DNA of 64,000 bases, taken from the NCBI GenBank assembly GCA_026646655.1, contig JAPKHT010000002.1, forward strand, positions 66,368 through 130,367, in the 5' to 3' direction. The notes beneath the pieces are model-generated. The model made no database searches, was not told the origin of the DNA, and saw nothing but the letters and a program-made list of their open reading frames with translations. The position numbers and the translations under genes are program-made. Of the stretch, positions 8,969 to 17,363 are shown piece after piece (positions within the stretch are counted from its first letter, which is position 1; the number at the start of each line of letters is the position of its first letter). This stretch comes from JADLBR01 sp020847615 (lineage in GTDB: Bacteria > Verrucomicrobiota > Verrucomicrobiia > JADLBR01).

Positions 8969-8981
8969 AGGAGAACTCACG

Positions 8982-9659
8982 ATGCGCCCCATCCTCATCG
9001 CACCCTCGCTGCTGGCGGCCGATCCGGCTTCCCTCGGGGAAGAGGTCCGCAGGGCGGGGGGGGCTGGTGCCGACTGGTTGCACGTGGACATCATGGATGG
9101 CCATTTCGTGCCAAATCTCTCCTTCGGGCCGGCCATCGTGGCCGCCGCCAAGCGCCACACCCACCTGCCTCTGGATGTCCATCTGATGCTCTCGCATCCG
9201 GACCGCTACATCGAGGCGTTCGCACGGGCCGGCGCTGCGCTGATATCCGTGCACGTGGAGGCCGACCACGACGTCGCGGACACGCTCCGGAGGATCAAGC
9301 GGCTGGGCTGCCGCCGCGGCGTGGTCCTGAACCCCGACACGCCATTCGAGGCCGCAGAGCCATTCCTCGAGGATGCCGAGCTGGTCCTGGCCATGACCGT
9401 ATACCCTGGTTTCGGGGGACAGCCTCTGATCAGCGGGGTCTTGGAGAAGTGCGCGAGGGCCAGGAGCCACCGGTCAGCGCGCGGGCTCGATTTCGATATC
9501 GAGGTGGACGGCGGCGTCGGCGTGGAAAACGCGGCCGACTGCGCCAGGGCCGGTGCCAATGTGCTCGTTGCCGGCACCTCGCTGTTCGCCGAGGGCGACA
9601 TGGCCGAACGAGTTCGGCGGATGCGCGCGATGGCGGAGGCCGCGGTCAGCTCCGGCTGA
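8982..9659 (+). CDS. rpe: Ribulose-phosphate 3-epimerase
   Basis: 225 residues, a complete TIM barrel. Motifs: IAPSLLAAD at the N-terminus, LHVDIMDGHFVPNLSFG (catalytic Asp and metal-binding His), VHLMLSHPDRYI, MTVYPGFGGQ and DGGVGVENA with the second catalytic Asp. It interconverts ribulose 5-phosphate and xylulose 5-phosphate in the pentose phosphate or Calvin pathway. The GAGGAG ribosome-binding site lies about 8 bases before ATG 8982. Its 3' end overlaps the convergent permease gene by 14 bases. Confidence 0.95.
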   Translation: MRPILIAPSLLAADPASLGEEVRRAGGAGADWLHVDIMDGHFVPNLSFGPAIVAAAKRHTHLPLDVHLMLSHPDRYIEAFARAGAALISVHVEADHDVADTLRRIKRLGCRRGVVLNPDTPFEAAEPFLEDAELVLAMTVYPGFGGQPLISGVLEKCARARSHRSARGLDFDIEVDGGVGVENAADCARAGANVLVAGTSLFAEGDMAERVRRMRAMAEAAVSSG

Positions 9660-10794
9660 CGCGGAGCAGGGCCACCAGGCCCAGCGACTGGAAAAGCACG
9701 TTCGGGGCCCAGATGATCAGTTCGGGAAATGCCCCGGGTGTCGACTTGTATGTCTCCGCAACCATGATCAGGAAGTAGTAGGCGAAGACCACCCCGAAGC
9801 TCAGCGCCACGCCGACCGACGTCTCGCGGCGATGGGAGCGGATTGCCAGGGGTATGCCGATCAGCGTGAACGTGATGCAGGAGAAGGACGCCGCCACGCG
9901 CTTCTGGATCTCGGTCAGGGTGCCGCTCCAGACATAGTCGGCGGGTTTCTCCCGTCCGCGCGAGACGCGCCCGATCAGGTGGCTGAGGGGCAGCGCGCTG
10001 TCGCTCTTTGCCCGGTTCGCCTTCTCCATCAGCTCCGAAAGTGAGATCCGGAGGGGGAACTCGTCGAAGCGTCGCCCCAGGCTGATCATGGGCAACTCGA
10101 AGGGCTTTCCGTCATTGCGCTGCTCCATGCGCGCGTCATAGAGCTTCAGCACGATCGCATTGTTCTGCTCGTCGGGCGTGATCTCACCCTTGGCCGCGCG
10201 AAAGCTCCGGAGCGGACGCTTTCGGTCATCGAGGTCCCAGACATGGAGGTTGTAGACCACGTTGCCCTCCTTGCGGGCCACATAGATCCGCTTGTCCGGG
10301 AACTGGTCGATCACCGTGTCGTCATCGAACAGGGCGCCGGGGGCCTCGCGCGCCAGGTTGTAGACCATGCTCTTGATCCGATCCATGGCGAAGGGCGCCA
10401 GATAAGAGTTCATCACAAAGCAGACCCCGCTCGCCACGACCGAGAGCATCAGGACCGGCGCGATCAGGGAACTGAGGCTGATGCCGCTGGCGCGGATGGC
10501 GACCAGCTCGCTGTCGGCGGACATGCGCCCGAAGACAATCATGATGGCCGTCAGCAGCCCCCACGGCAAGGTGAAGACCAGGGAGAACGGGATCAACATC
10601 ACGATGAACTCCCAGATGAACCAGGGGGGCACGTCGTGGTTCACGATCAGGTCAAACAGGCGGGTGAATATGTTCCCCAGGACCAGGACGAACGTGAGGA
10701 TGCCGATCGCAATCAGCGTAGTCGTCAGAATCTCTCGCAGGAGGTGGCGATATAGCGTGATCATGGCAGGCTTGCGGCGAGCCGACCCGGGCAT
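9646..10794 (-). CDS. LptF/LptG-family (YjgP/YjgQ) lipopolysaccharide-export permease
   Basis: 382 residues with the LptF/G layout: three N-terminal membrane helices (after ITLYRHLLREILTTTLIAIG), a periplasmic beta-rich domain at about residues 140-280, and three C-terminal helices. The juxtamembrane GRMSADSELVAIRASGIS, which contacts the LptB ATPase, is strongly conserved. It would extract LPS from the inner membrane as part of LptB2FG; whether it is F or G cannot be decided, and no partner is nearby. ATG 10794 has a GAGGG sequence 9 bases upstream; ATG 10764 (MITLYRHLL) is the alternative start and fits the family N-terminus better. Its 3' end overlaps rpe by 14 bases, tail to tail. Confidence 0.88.
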   Translation of the reverse strand: MPGSARRKPAMITLYRHLLREILTTTLIAIGILTFVLVLGNIFTRLFDLIVNHDVPPWFIWEFIVMLIPFSLVFTLPWGLLTAIMIVFGRMSADSELVAIRASGISLSSLIAPVLMLSVVASGVCFVMNSYLAPFAMDRIKSMVYNLAREAPGALFDDDTVIDQFPDKRIYVARKEGNVVYNLHVWDLDDRKRPLRSFRAAKGEITPDEQNNAIVLKLYDARMEQRNDGKPFELPMISLGRRFDEFPLRISLSELMEKANRAKSDSALPLSHLIGRVSRGREKPADYVWSGTLTEIQKRVAASFSCITFTLIGIPLAIRSHRRETSVGVALSFGVVFAYYFLIMVAETYKSTPGAFPELIIWAPNVLFQSLGLVALLRVSRS

Positions 10795-10888
10795 ATTATG
10801 TCGCCCTCAGGGTCCCGCAAGCCGTTCGATGCGAAAATGTGGCACGCCGGCGCACGGGCCCCAAGATCTTTTTTCGGTGAAGCACCTC

Positions 10889-11500
10889 ATGTCGACCAGC
10901 GTCAAAACAGCGGTGGATGGCGACGAGAACCCGGCGGAAAGGCACCGCCAATGGGTGACACGGGCCAAGACCGGCGAAGAGGAGGCTTTCCGAATGCTTT
11001 TTGAGGAGTTTTTTCCGAAGATCTACGGCATGATCTTCCACATGGTCGGTCAGGTGGAGACGGCCGAGGATCTGGCGCAGTCCACGATGGTCCAGGCGTG
11101 GAGGCGCCTGAATCAGTTTGACGGGCGCTCCGCCTTCGGAACCTGGCTCTACCGGATCGGCGTTAACACGGCCCTGGACCACCTCCGCCGTCGCAAGAAC
11201 CGCCCCATGGAATCACTCGAGGTGGCGGCCGAAGCCGGCATCGAGCCGGCCGTTAATCCCGAGCCCCCCGGCGGTGCGCTGGATGACAGGGAGTTGGGCG
11301 CCGCCATCGACCGGGCGCTCCAGAAACTGACGCCCGAGCACCGCGCGGTGTTCGTCCTCGGGGAAATCGAGGAAATGGCCTACGAGGATATCGGGCGAGT
11401 CCTGAAAGTGAAACGGGGCACCGTCATGTCCCGGATGCACTATGCGCGGCGCCATCTCCAACGACTGCTGAGGCCCTTTTATGAGCGAGCTCAATCCTAA
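10889..11500 (+). CDS. ECF-family RNA polymerase sigma factor
   Basis: 203 residues. Region 2 runs from about residue 30 to 100 (FRMLFEEFFPKIYGMIFHMV, then AEDLAQSTMVQAWRRL and TWLYRIGVNTALDHLRRRK). Region 4 runs from about residue 145 to 197 (LTPEHRAVFVLGEIEEMAYE, then a helix-turn-helix GRVLKVKRGTVMSRMHYAR). There is no region 1.1 or 3, as is normal for ECF (RpoE-like) factors. ATG 10889 follows GGTGA at 8 bases; the upstream open frame overlaps the divergent permease gene and is not sigma-like. The next gene overlaps by 20 bases and encodes a membrane protein of the expected anti-sigma type. Confidence 0.9.
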   Translation: MSTSVKTAVDGDENPAERHRQWVTRAKTGEEEAFRMLFEEFFPKIYGMIFHMVGQVETAEDLAQSTMVQAWRRLNQFDGRSAFGTWLYRIGVNTALDHLRRRKNRPMESLEVAAEAGIEPAVNPEPPGGALDDRELGAAIDRALQKLTPEHRAVFVLGEIEEMAYEDIGRVLKVKRGTVMSRMHYARRHLQRLLRPFYERAQS

Positions 11501-11972
11501 CGACCGGCAACTGATCGCCACGGAATACTTCGACGGGGCCCTGGGACCCGAGGAACTGGCGTGGTTTGAAGAGAATGGCCTGGCGTCGGATCCGGTGGTG
11601 AAGGAGACGCTGGAGGGGGCCAGAGGCCTGCGGGAGCTGGTGCGGCGCGGGGCGCGTCCGGAACCGCCGGCGGCACTGGCCTTCTACTGGGAGCGAGTGC
11701 GGGCCGATGTCCAAGGGGTTGGGCGCGCGGGCGCACGGCCCATGCGGGCATCGTGGCGGTGGGCGACACCGGTGAGGGTTCTGGCGACGGCCGCTGCGGT
11801 TCTGGTGGGGATTGCGCTGGTGCTGCCGCGCGGGGGATCGATGATGTCGACTGTGGAACGGGCGGAGTCTCGGCAACCGGGGCTTTACACCTCGGTTGTG
11901 CCGGCCCGGGGCGCGAGCGTTGTCTGGATCACCGGTTTGGAGTACCTCCCGGAAGGGTACGTGCTGCGATGA
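11481..11972 (+). CDS. Putative membrane-anchored anti-sigma factor
   Basis: 163 residues. The N-terminal 60 residues include EYFDGALGPEELAWFEENG, which resembles the 'Y-x-D-G-x-L-x-x-E-E' start of anti-sigma factors, but the zinc-binding His-Cys-Cys motif of the ZAS class is absent. One membrane helix lies at about residues 98-116 (VRVLATAAAVLVGIALVLP). The C-terminal 45 residues would be periplasmic (SVVWITGLEYLPEGYVLR). The assignment rests on the 20-base overlap with the ECF sigma gene, the topology and the N-terminal similarity; it is inference. It overlaps the next gene by ATGA. Confidence 0.65.
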   Translation: MSELNPNDRQLIATEYFDGALGPEELAWFEENGLASDPVVKETLEGARGLRELVRRGARPEPPAALAFYWERVRADVQGVGRAGARPMRASWRWATPVRVLATAAAVLVGIALVLPRGGSMMSTVERAESRQPGLYTSVVPARGASVVWITGLEYLPEGYVLR

Positions 11973-12415
11973 GATGGCTCGCGGTGGCATGGCTTGGGAT
12001 GGCGGGTCTAGCCGCGGCGGGCGACACCCGCGCGGAACCATGGCCCTGGGGCGCGCTGGTCCTGGCGCGGATGGACGAGGGCCCGAATGACCCCCGGCTT
12101 GAAAAATACCTGCCAGACCTGAAGCGGGTCTTTGGCTATCGCCGCTACGAGATCTATGGGCAGGCCTGGGGGACCGGTCCGGCCAATGCGGAGAGCATCG
12201 TGTTGCCCACCAAGGAGTTCTTTGTGAAACTCCGCCCGCGGGGGGAGGGGAATCGGCGCCTTGGTTTCGAGTTTTTCCGGAACGAGCGCCTTCTGGTTGA
12301 GGGGGAGGCGGTCATGCCGGTCTCCGCGCCGCTCTTCATCACCGGCCCCGAATATGGCCATGGCAAACTGGTGATGATCGTGGAGATCCGCGATGTCGCG
12401 CCCAAAGGGCGCTGA
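11969..12415 (+). CDS. Secreted protein of unknown function in ECF sigma operon
   Basis: 148 residues with an N-terminal signal sequence (MRWLAVAWLGMAGLAAAGDT). The mature part is beta-rich and contains YRRYEIYGQAWG, FFVKLRPRGEGNRRLGFEFF and VEGEAVMPVSAPLFITGPEY, with no known catalytic motif. It starts within the stop of the putative anti-sigma gene (ATGA overlap), so sigma, anti-sigma and this protein form a coupled trio. The context suggests a periplasmic or envelope sensor, or a target of the ECF regulon; this is inference. Confidence 0.7.
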   Translation: MRWLAVAWLGMAGLAAAGDTRAEPWPWGALVLARMDEGPNDPRLEKYLPDLKRVFGYRRYEIYGQAWGTGPANAESIVLPTKEFFVKLRPRGEGNRRLGFEFFRNERLLVEGEAVMPVSAPLFITGPEYGHGKLVMIVEIRDVAPKGR

Positions 12416-12517
12416 TAGAATGCGGATTTGCCAGATGCCGTGGGTTGTTGCATCTTAACTGCCTCACCGGGGCACGGATGCCCTCGTGGAAAGGACGTTG
12501 TGCAGGCATTGGGCATT

Positions 12518-14776
12518 ATGAGTGGGTATCGCGCGGCGATCGTGCTGGCCGCCCTTTTCGTCGGAACCTGGGGGGGCACGGAGGCCCGCGCGCAAGCGGG
12601 CGCCCCTGGCAAGGAAGATGATGTCGCCCGCCTGACCGCACGACTGCTTGAGAAGAACCACTTTCTCCAGCAGAACATCGACGACGAGGTGTCACGGCGC
12701 CTCCTGGTGCGATACACGGACACGCTGGACTACTTTCATATCCTCTTCACCCAGGAGGACATGGCGGAGTTCGAGCGCTTCGCCACAACCCTGGATGATG
12801 CCCTGAATGCGGGGGACACGGGCCCGGCCTTCCAGATCTATGCGCGCATGCTCCAGCGCGAGGGAGAACGCCTCGAATACGTCCGTCAGCTGCTGGCATC
12901 CCCCGAACAGTTCGATTTCGAGAAGGACGAGCGCTTCGCGCCGGATCGCCACAAGTTGCCGCGGCCCAAGGACTTGGCTGAGGCGAAGGAACTTTGGAGA
13001 CTGCGGCTGAAGTTTGATGTCCTTCAGGAGAAACTGGGAGAAAAGAAGAAGAAGCCGGATCTCAAGCAGGTGGCGGACCTGCTGGTGCGGCGCTACGAGC
13101 GCAGCTATCGGTACGACAAGGAGCGTAGCCCGGGCGAGATCACGGCGACTTTTTTGACCTCGCTCGCTCACGTGTATGACCCCCATTCCGATTACATGTC
13201 CAGCGAGGAGCTGGAAAATTTCGCGATCAACATGCAGCTGAAGCTGTTTGGGATCGGGGCGGTGCTTTCGTCCGAGGACGGGTACTGCACGATCAAGAAG
13301 TTGATCCCCGGGGGCCCCGCCGAGCGCAGCAAGCAGGTTCGGAACAACGACCGGATCGTGAGGGTGGGGCAGGGCGACGGCGAGCCCGTGGACGTGGTTG
13401 AGATGAACCTGAACAAGGTCGTCGAGATGATCCGCGGGCCCAAGGGAACCGAGGTGCGGCTGACGATTTTGCCTGAGGATTCATCCGACGGAGAGCGCAA
13501 GGAGGTGACGCTCATCCGGGACGAGATCAAGCTGGAGGACCAGCGCGCGAGCGCCAAGGTCATCGAGTTCCCGGGCGAGGATGGGATGGCGCACCGCGTC
13601 GCCCTGATCGATCTGCCCTCGTTCTATTCGCCGATGGACGTGGGCGAGAACGGGGGCGCCGGCGAGAGCACTACGGCGGATGTGGCCCGATTGCTCGGGA
13701 AGCTGCAATCGGAAGGCGTCGAGGGCGTGGTGCTCGACCTGCGGCGAAACGGGGGGGGATCGCTCGAGGAGGCCATCAATCTCACGGGGCTATTCATTCC
13801 CGAGGGCCCCGTGGTGCAGGTGTGCGACGCCCGAGGCCGAAGGACCACGCACGCCGACGAGGATGGCGAGGTGACCTACCCGGGGCCGCTGGTGGTCCTC
13901 ATCAGCCGCTTCAGCGCCTCCGCGGCCGAGATCCTCGCGGGGGCACTCCAGGACTACGGGCGCGCGATCCTCGTGGGCGACTCTGCGACCCACGGGAAGG
14001 GGACGGTACAGTCGCTGATCGAGCTGGGTCCCCTGATGCGGCGGGCGATCCAGTTCTGGACGCGCCCGCTCCCATCGCAGCCCGGCGCCCTCAAGCTCAC
14101 CGTCCAGAAATTCTACCGGGCCAGCGGCTCGTCCACCCAGTTGAACGGAGTCCACCCCGACATCGTCCTTCCCTCGATCACGGATTTCGCCGAATTCGGC
14201 GAGGCCGCCCTCGAGAATCCGCTGCCATGGGATGAGATCAGCCCCGCGCCGTATTCGCCCGTGGCGTCGACGGGGGCGATCGTGCCGGTGCTCCGCGCGA
14301 AATCTGATGCGCGCGTCGGCGCGGATCCCGAATTCGAGTATATCCGCAATGACATCGCCAAACGGAAGAAGCGCCTCGAGGAGAAGAGCGTTTCGTTGAG
14401 CGAGTCTGTCCAGCGAAAGGAACGGGACGAGATCGACAGGGAACTCAAAGAGCGCAAGAAGCAGCGCGCGGCGAGATCGGCGGAGGCGGGGAGAGAGGTC
14501 GTCAGGCTCCTGCCCATGACCAAGATCGATGCGCCCGGATTGCCCGAGCCAGAGGTCCGCAACGAGGCCGAGGAGGAGACCCCGACCAGCGCGATCGACG
14601 AAGATCCCGACGAGATGGCCGATGGGAAGGGGCCCCTCCTGGATCCGGCGGCACGCGAATCGCTCTATGTCCTGCGAGACCTGATCGGGTTGCGTGCGGT
14701 GGCCCAGCACAAGGAATCGATCGCCGCGGCCGCGCGCCAAGCCGAGGGGACCATGCCCCCCGCGCAGCAGCGCTGA
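12518..14776 (+). CDS. Carboxy-terminal processing protease, S41A family (Prc/Tsp type)
   Basis: About 752 residues, a little longer than E. coli Prc (682). Signal peptide ending near ARAQA; an N-terminal helical domain (13-250) with the Prc pattern (DTLDYFHILFTQEDMAEFE, then LTSLAHVYDPHSDYMS); a PDZ domain (about 270-360, GIGAVLSSEDGYCTIKKL); and the peptidase core. The catalytic dyad appears to be Ser468 in FSASAAEILAG and Lys494 in ATHGKGTVQ. A charged coiled-coil-like stretch (KRKKRLEEKS onward) and a C-terminal DUF3340-like tail follow. It degrades or trims periplasmic proteins from their C-terminus. ATG 12518 gives a clean signal sequence; the frame is open to a TTG at 12428. It follows the ECF trio by about 100 bases. 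Its stop codon is the first three bases of a family A repeat. Confidence 0.9.
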   Translation: MSGYRAAIVLAALFVGTWGGTEARAQAGAPGKEDDVARLTARLLEKNHFLQQNIDDEVSRRLLVRYTDTLDYFHILFTQEDMAEFERFATTLDDALNAGDTGPAFQIYARMLQREGERLEYVRQLLASPEQFDFEKDERFAPDRHKLPRPKDLAEAKELWRLRLKFDVLQEKLGEKKKKPDLKQVADLLVRRYERSYRYDKERSPGEITATFLTSLAHVYDPHSDYMSSEELENFAINMQLKLFGIGAVLSSEDGYCTIKKLIPGGPAERSKQVRNNDRIVRVGQGDGEPVDVVEMNLNKVVEMIRGPKGTEVRLTILPEDSSDGERKEVTLIRDEIKLEDQRASAKVIEFPGEDGMAHRVALIDLPSFYSPMDVGENGGAGESTTADVARLLGKLQSEGVEGVVLDLRRNGGGSLEEAINLTGLFIPEGPVVQVCDARGRRTTHADEDGEVTYPGPLVVLISRFSASAAEILAGALQDYGRAILVGDSATHGKGTVQSLIELGPLMRRAIQFWTRPLPSQPGALKLTVQKFYRASGSSTQLNGVHPDIVLPSITDFAEFGEAALENPLPWDEISPAPYSPVASTGAIVPVLRAKSDARVGADPEFEYIRNDIAKRKKRLEEKSVSLSESVQRKERDEIDRELKERKKQRAARSAEAGREVVRLLPMTKIDAPGLPEPEVRNEAEEETPTSAIDEDPDEMADGKGPLLDPAARESLYVLRDLIGLRAVAQHKESIAAAARQAEGTMPPAQQR

Positions 14777-14860
14777 CTCGGAAATTGCCGCATCGCTTCC
14801 CGTAGCCGAACGCGTAAGCGTTTGGCCGCCAAGGCCTCAAGGCCTCGGCTACATTTTGCC
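14774..14860 (+). repeat. Family A structured 3'-end element, copy 1
   Basis: Begins at the TGA stop of the S41 protease gene (TGACTCGGAAATTGCC). It then carries outer-stem GTAGCCG, hairpin 1 AACGC-GTAA-GCGTT, a TGGCCGCCA joint, hairpin 2 AGGCCT-CA-AGGCCT, outer-stem CGGCTAC and an ATTTT run. Hairpin 2 differs completely from copies 3 and 4 yet still pairs. It sits between convergent genes (protease and fabF). Confidence 0.75.
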
Positions 14861-14870
14861 GCCATCGGTC

Positions 14871-14927
14871 GGCACCACGAGCCCAGGGCCGTGGGAATGC
14901 TCGTAGTGGTGCCTTTAGGGGCACTCC
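14871..14927 (+). repeat. Family B palindromic element, copy 1 (short form)
   Basis: ACCACGAG pairs with CTCGTAGT across a loop related to GCCCAAGACCACGGGAATG, followed by the hairpin GTGCC-TTTAGG-GGCAC. The first hairpin (GCCGCC-TGAA-GGCGGC in other copies) is missing. It directly follows family A copy 1, so the protease/fabF convergent gap is made almost wholly of repeat. Confidence 0.7.
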
Positions 14928-14954
14928 GTCGCCGATTCCGCCGCGCGAGGCGCG

Positions 14955-16202
14955 TCAGATCCGCTTCAGCACTAGGCAGGAGTTGTGCCCGCCGAATCCG
15001 AAGGAATTGCTGAGGGCGACATCGACCCGCGCCTGCCTCGCCACGTTGGGGACGTAATCCAGATCGCACTGGGGATCGGGATCGGCGAGGTTGATCGTGG
15101 GGTGGATGACCCCGGTCTCGATGGTCTTGACGCAAGCGATCGCCTCCACGGCGCCGGCGGCGCCCAGCAGGTGACCGATCATGGACTTGCTCGACGACAC
15201 AGCGACGCCCTTGGCGCGCTCCCCGAAAACACGCTTGATGGCAAGGGTCTCACAGATGTCGCCCAGCGGCGTCGATGTGCCATGCGCGTTGATGTAGCCA
15301 ACCTCGTCGAGATTGACTGCGGCTCGCTTCAGCGCGCTGGCCATGGCCTTGGCGGCACCGGCGCCCTCGGGATCCGGGGCTGACAGGTGGTAGGCATCCG
15401 CGCTCAAGCCGTAGCCGGCCAATTCGCAGTAGATCTTGGCGCCGCGCTTCTTCGCGTGCTCCAGCGTCTCGATGACCACCATGCCGGCGCCTTCGCCCAT
15501 CAGGAAGCCGTCGCGCCCCTTGTCCCAGGGCCGGGAGGCCGCCTGGGGATCATCGTTGCGGAAACTCACGGCGCGCATGGCGGCAAAACCGCCAATGCCC
15601 ATGGGGCAAATGGCCGCCTCGCTACCGCCGGCGACGATGACATCGGCGTCCCCGTCGCGAATGATCCGCCAGCCCTCGCCTATGCACTGCGCGGAGGTGG
15701 CGCAGGCCGTCACCACGGCCAGATTTGGCCCGCGGAACCCGTGCTCCATCCCCACGATACCCGAGGCGATATTGCTGATAAGCATCGGGATCAGGAAGGG
15801 GGACAGGCGACCCGGCCCTTTCTCGAGATAGATGCTGTGCTGTGTCTCGAGTGTGATCAGACCCCCGATGCCCGAGCCGATCATGACCCCGATCCGGTCC
15901 AGATCCAGTCCGGTGGGATCGGCGAGCGCCGCATCCGCGACGGCCTGTTTCGCGGCCGCGACGGCGAGTTGCGTGTAGCGATCGGCCCGCCTGGCATCCT
16001 TGGGATTCTTGAAGCCCGAGGCGGGCTCGAACCCCTTCACCTCCGCGGCGATCCGGCAGTCGAACGCGGACGCGTCAAAGCCTGTTATGGGACCGGCGCC
16101 GCTGCGCCCCGCCACCAGGGCGTCCCAATAGCTATTCACATCGTTGCCCACGGGGGTGATGGCACCCAGCCCCGTGACGACTACCCGCCTGTCAGAGCTC
16201 AT
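14955..16202 (-). CDS. fabF: Beta-ketoacyl-ACP synthase II (FabF)
   Basis: 415 residues, normal FabF length. The catalytic Cys is in VVTACATSAQ; the two His are in NAHGTSTPLGD and MIGHLLGAAGA; the conserved Lys is in SSSKSM. N-terminus RRVVVTGLGAITPVG. It elongates acyl-ACP with malonyl-ACP by condensation. ATG 16202 gives the standard start; the upstream in-frame extension to 16259 is not homologous. It is the last gene of the minus-strand fabD-fabG-acpP-fabF cluster, 66 bases after acpP. Confidence 0.95.
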   Translation of the reverse strand: MSSDRRVVVTGLGAITPVGNDVNSYWDALVAGRSGAGPITGFDASAFDCRIAAEVKGFEPASGFKNPKDARRADRYTQLAVAAAKQAVADAALADPTGLDLDRIGVMIGSGIGGLITLETQHSIYLEKGPGRLSPFLIPMLISNIASGIVGMEHGFRGPNLAVVTACATSAQCIGEGWRIIRDGDADVIVAGGSEAAICPMGIGGFAAMRAVSFRNDDPQAASRPWDKGRDGFLMGEGAGMVVIETLEHAKKRGAKIYCELAGYGLSADAYHLSAPDPEGAGAAKAMASALKRAAVNLDEVGYINAHGTSTPLGDICETLAIKRVFGERAKGVAVSSSKSMIGHLLGAAGAVEAIACVKTIETGVIHPTINLADPDPQCDLDYVPNVARQARVDVALSNSFGFGGHNSCLVLKRI

Positions 16203-16268
16203 GGAAGCGATGCATTGCGTCGGCCGGGGCGCAGGACGCACCCGCAGACCCCGGCCCACGCGAAATGC

Positions 16269-16514
16269 TTACTTGTCGGCCTTGTCCTTGAGGTATTCGA
16301 TGACCGTGCCGACGGTCTGGAGCTTCTCGGCGTCCTCGTCCGGAACTTCGACGCCGAACTCCTCCTCGAACGCCATGACCAGCTCGACGGTGTCGAGCGA
16401 GTCGGCGCCAAGATCCTCGATGAACCGCGCCTCTGTCGTCACTTGCTCGGCATTGACGCCCAGCTGCTCCACGATGATCTCCCTGACCCTCTCCTCGAGT
16501 GTTTTGTCCGCCAT
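16269..16514 (-). CDS. acpP: Acyl carrier protein
   Basis: 81 residues, strongly acidic, with four predicted helices. The GADSLDTVEL motif carries the Ser that receives 4'-phosphopantetheine. It carries growing acyl chains for the Fab enzymes encoded on either side. An AAAGGAGG ribosome-binding site lies 7 bases before the ATG, the strongest in the window, which suits one of the most abundant proteins of the cell. Confidence 0.97.
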   Translation of the reverse strand: MADKTLEERVREIIVEQLGVNAEQVTTEARFIEDLGADSLDTVELVMAFEEEFGVEVPDEDAEKLQTVGTVIEYLKDKADK

Positions 16515-16609
16515 TGATGTCCTCCTTTGAATGTAGTGCGCGTTAATTGCGTGGTTCCCGGTGTTTTGGCAATCAATTTCTCACAGCTTCCGGAATCCGG
16601 TGCAGGACC

Positions 16610-17347
16610 CTACATGACCATGCCGCCGTCGACTGTCAAGACCTGCCCGGTGATATACCTCCCGGACTCTGCCACGAGAAACAGGACCGCCTGGGCGATG
16701 TCCTCGGGATCCCCGAATCGGCCCAGGGGGATGACGCCCAGCAGGCGGGACCGCTGCTCCTCGTTGAGGGCCGCGGTCATGTCGGTGGTGATGAAGCCGG
16801 GCGCGATCGCGTTGCAGGTCACGCCCCGCCCGGCGACCTCCTTCGCAACGGCCTTCGTGAACCCGATCAGGCCCGCCTTGGATGCGGCGTAATTGGCCTG
16901 GCCCGCGTTGCCAATCAGGCCCACCACCGACGAGATGTTCACGATCCGCCCCGAGCGCTGCTTGATCATGCCGCGAACGGCCGGCCGGGTGAAATTGAAG
17001 GCCCCCTTGAGGTTCGTGGTCAGGACGGCGTCCCAATCGGCATCGCCCATGCGCATGATGAGGCCATCGCGGGTCACCCCGGCATTGTTGACGAGTATGT
17101 CGATGCGCCCGAACTCCTTGAGCACCGCGCCCACGGCGGATTCGGCGGCCGCGCCGTCGGCGACATCGACGGCGAGCGCCAGGGAACGCGCCCCCAGTGC
17201 GGCCACCTGTTCGGCGCTTCGCCTGGCGTTGGCCTCGGTCCGGCTGACGCATGCCACGGCGGCGCCCTGGGAGGCGAGCCGCGTGGCGATGGCGGCGCCG
17301 ATGCCGCGCCCGGCCCCTGTCACGATCGCAATCTTGTCCTTGAGCAT
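16610..17347 (-). CDS. fabG: 3-oxoacyl-ACP reductase (FabG)
   Basis: 245 residues, a classical short-chain dehydrogenase. Cofactor motif TGAGRGIG at the N-terminus, NNAGVTRDGL, the catalytic Ser in NISSVVGLIGN, then Tyr and Lys in YAASKAG, and a C-terminal GQVLTVDGGMVM typical of FabG. NADPH use is suggested by the Arg after the glycine motif and by the family. Start ATG 17347 (LKDKIAIVTGAG) gives the standard N-terminus; the frame runs open upstream across fabD's end. The gap to acpP is 95 bases. Confidence 0.95.
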   Translation of the reverse strand: MLKDKIAIVTGAGRGIGAAIATRLASQGAAVACVSRTEANARRSAEQVAALGARSLALAVDVADGAAAESAVGAVLKEFGRIDILVNNAGVTRDGLIMRMGDADWDAVLTTNLKGAFNFTRPAVRGMIKQRSGRIVNISSVVGLIGNAGQANYAASKAGLIGFTKAVAKEVAGRGVTCNAIAPGFITTDMTAALNEEQRSRLLGVIPLGRFGDPEDIAQAVLFLVAESGRYITGQVLTVDGGMVM

Positions 17348-17363
17348 GGCGGGATACCCGGGT

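Noticed and set aside
10795..10888. A sigma-54 promoter before the ECF sigma gene (TGGCACG at about 10842)
   Set aside because: The -24 half matches but there is no TTGC at the required spacing.
14774..14860. Family A element as a tRNA-like or CRISPR repeat
   Set aside because: The fold has an outer stem and two hairpins but no anticodon arm, T-arm sequence or CCA. Copies are far apart, not an array.
14777..14906. Short peptides containing VAERVSVWPP-type words in several intergenic regions
   Set aside because: They are translations of the family A repeat, not a conserved small protein; the repeat differs in frame and length between copies.
15387..16517. A 376-codon plus-strand open frame opposite fabF and acpP
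   Set aside because: fabF and acpP have complete active sites and a strong ribosome-binding site; the opposite frame has neither.
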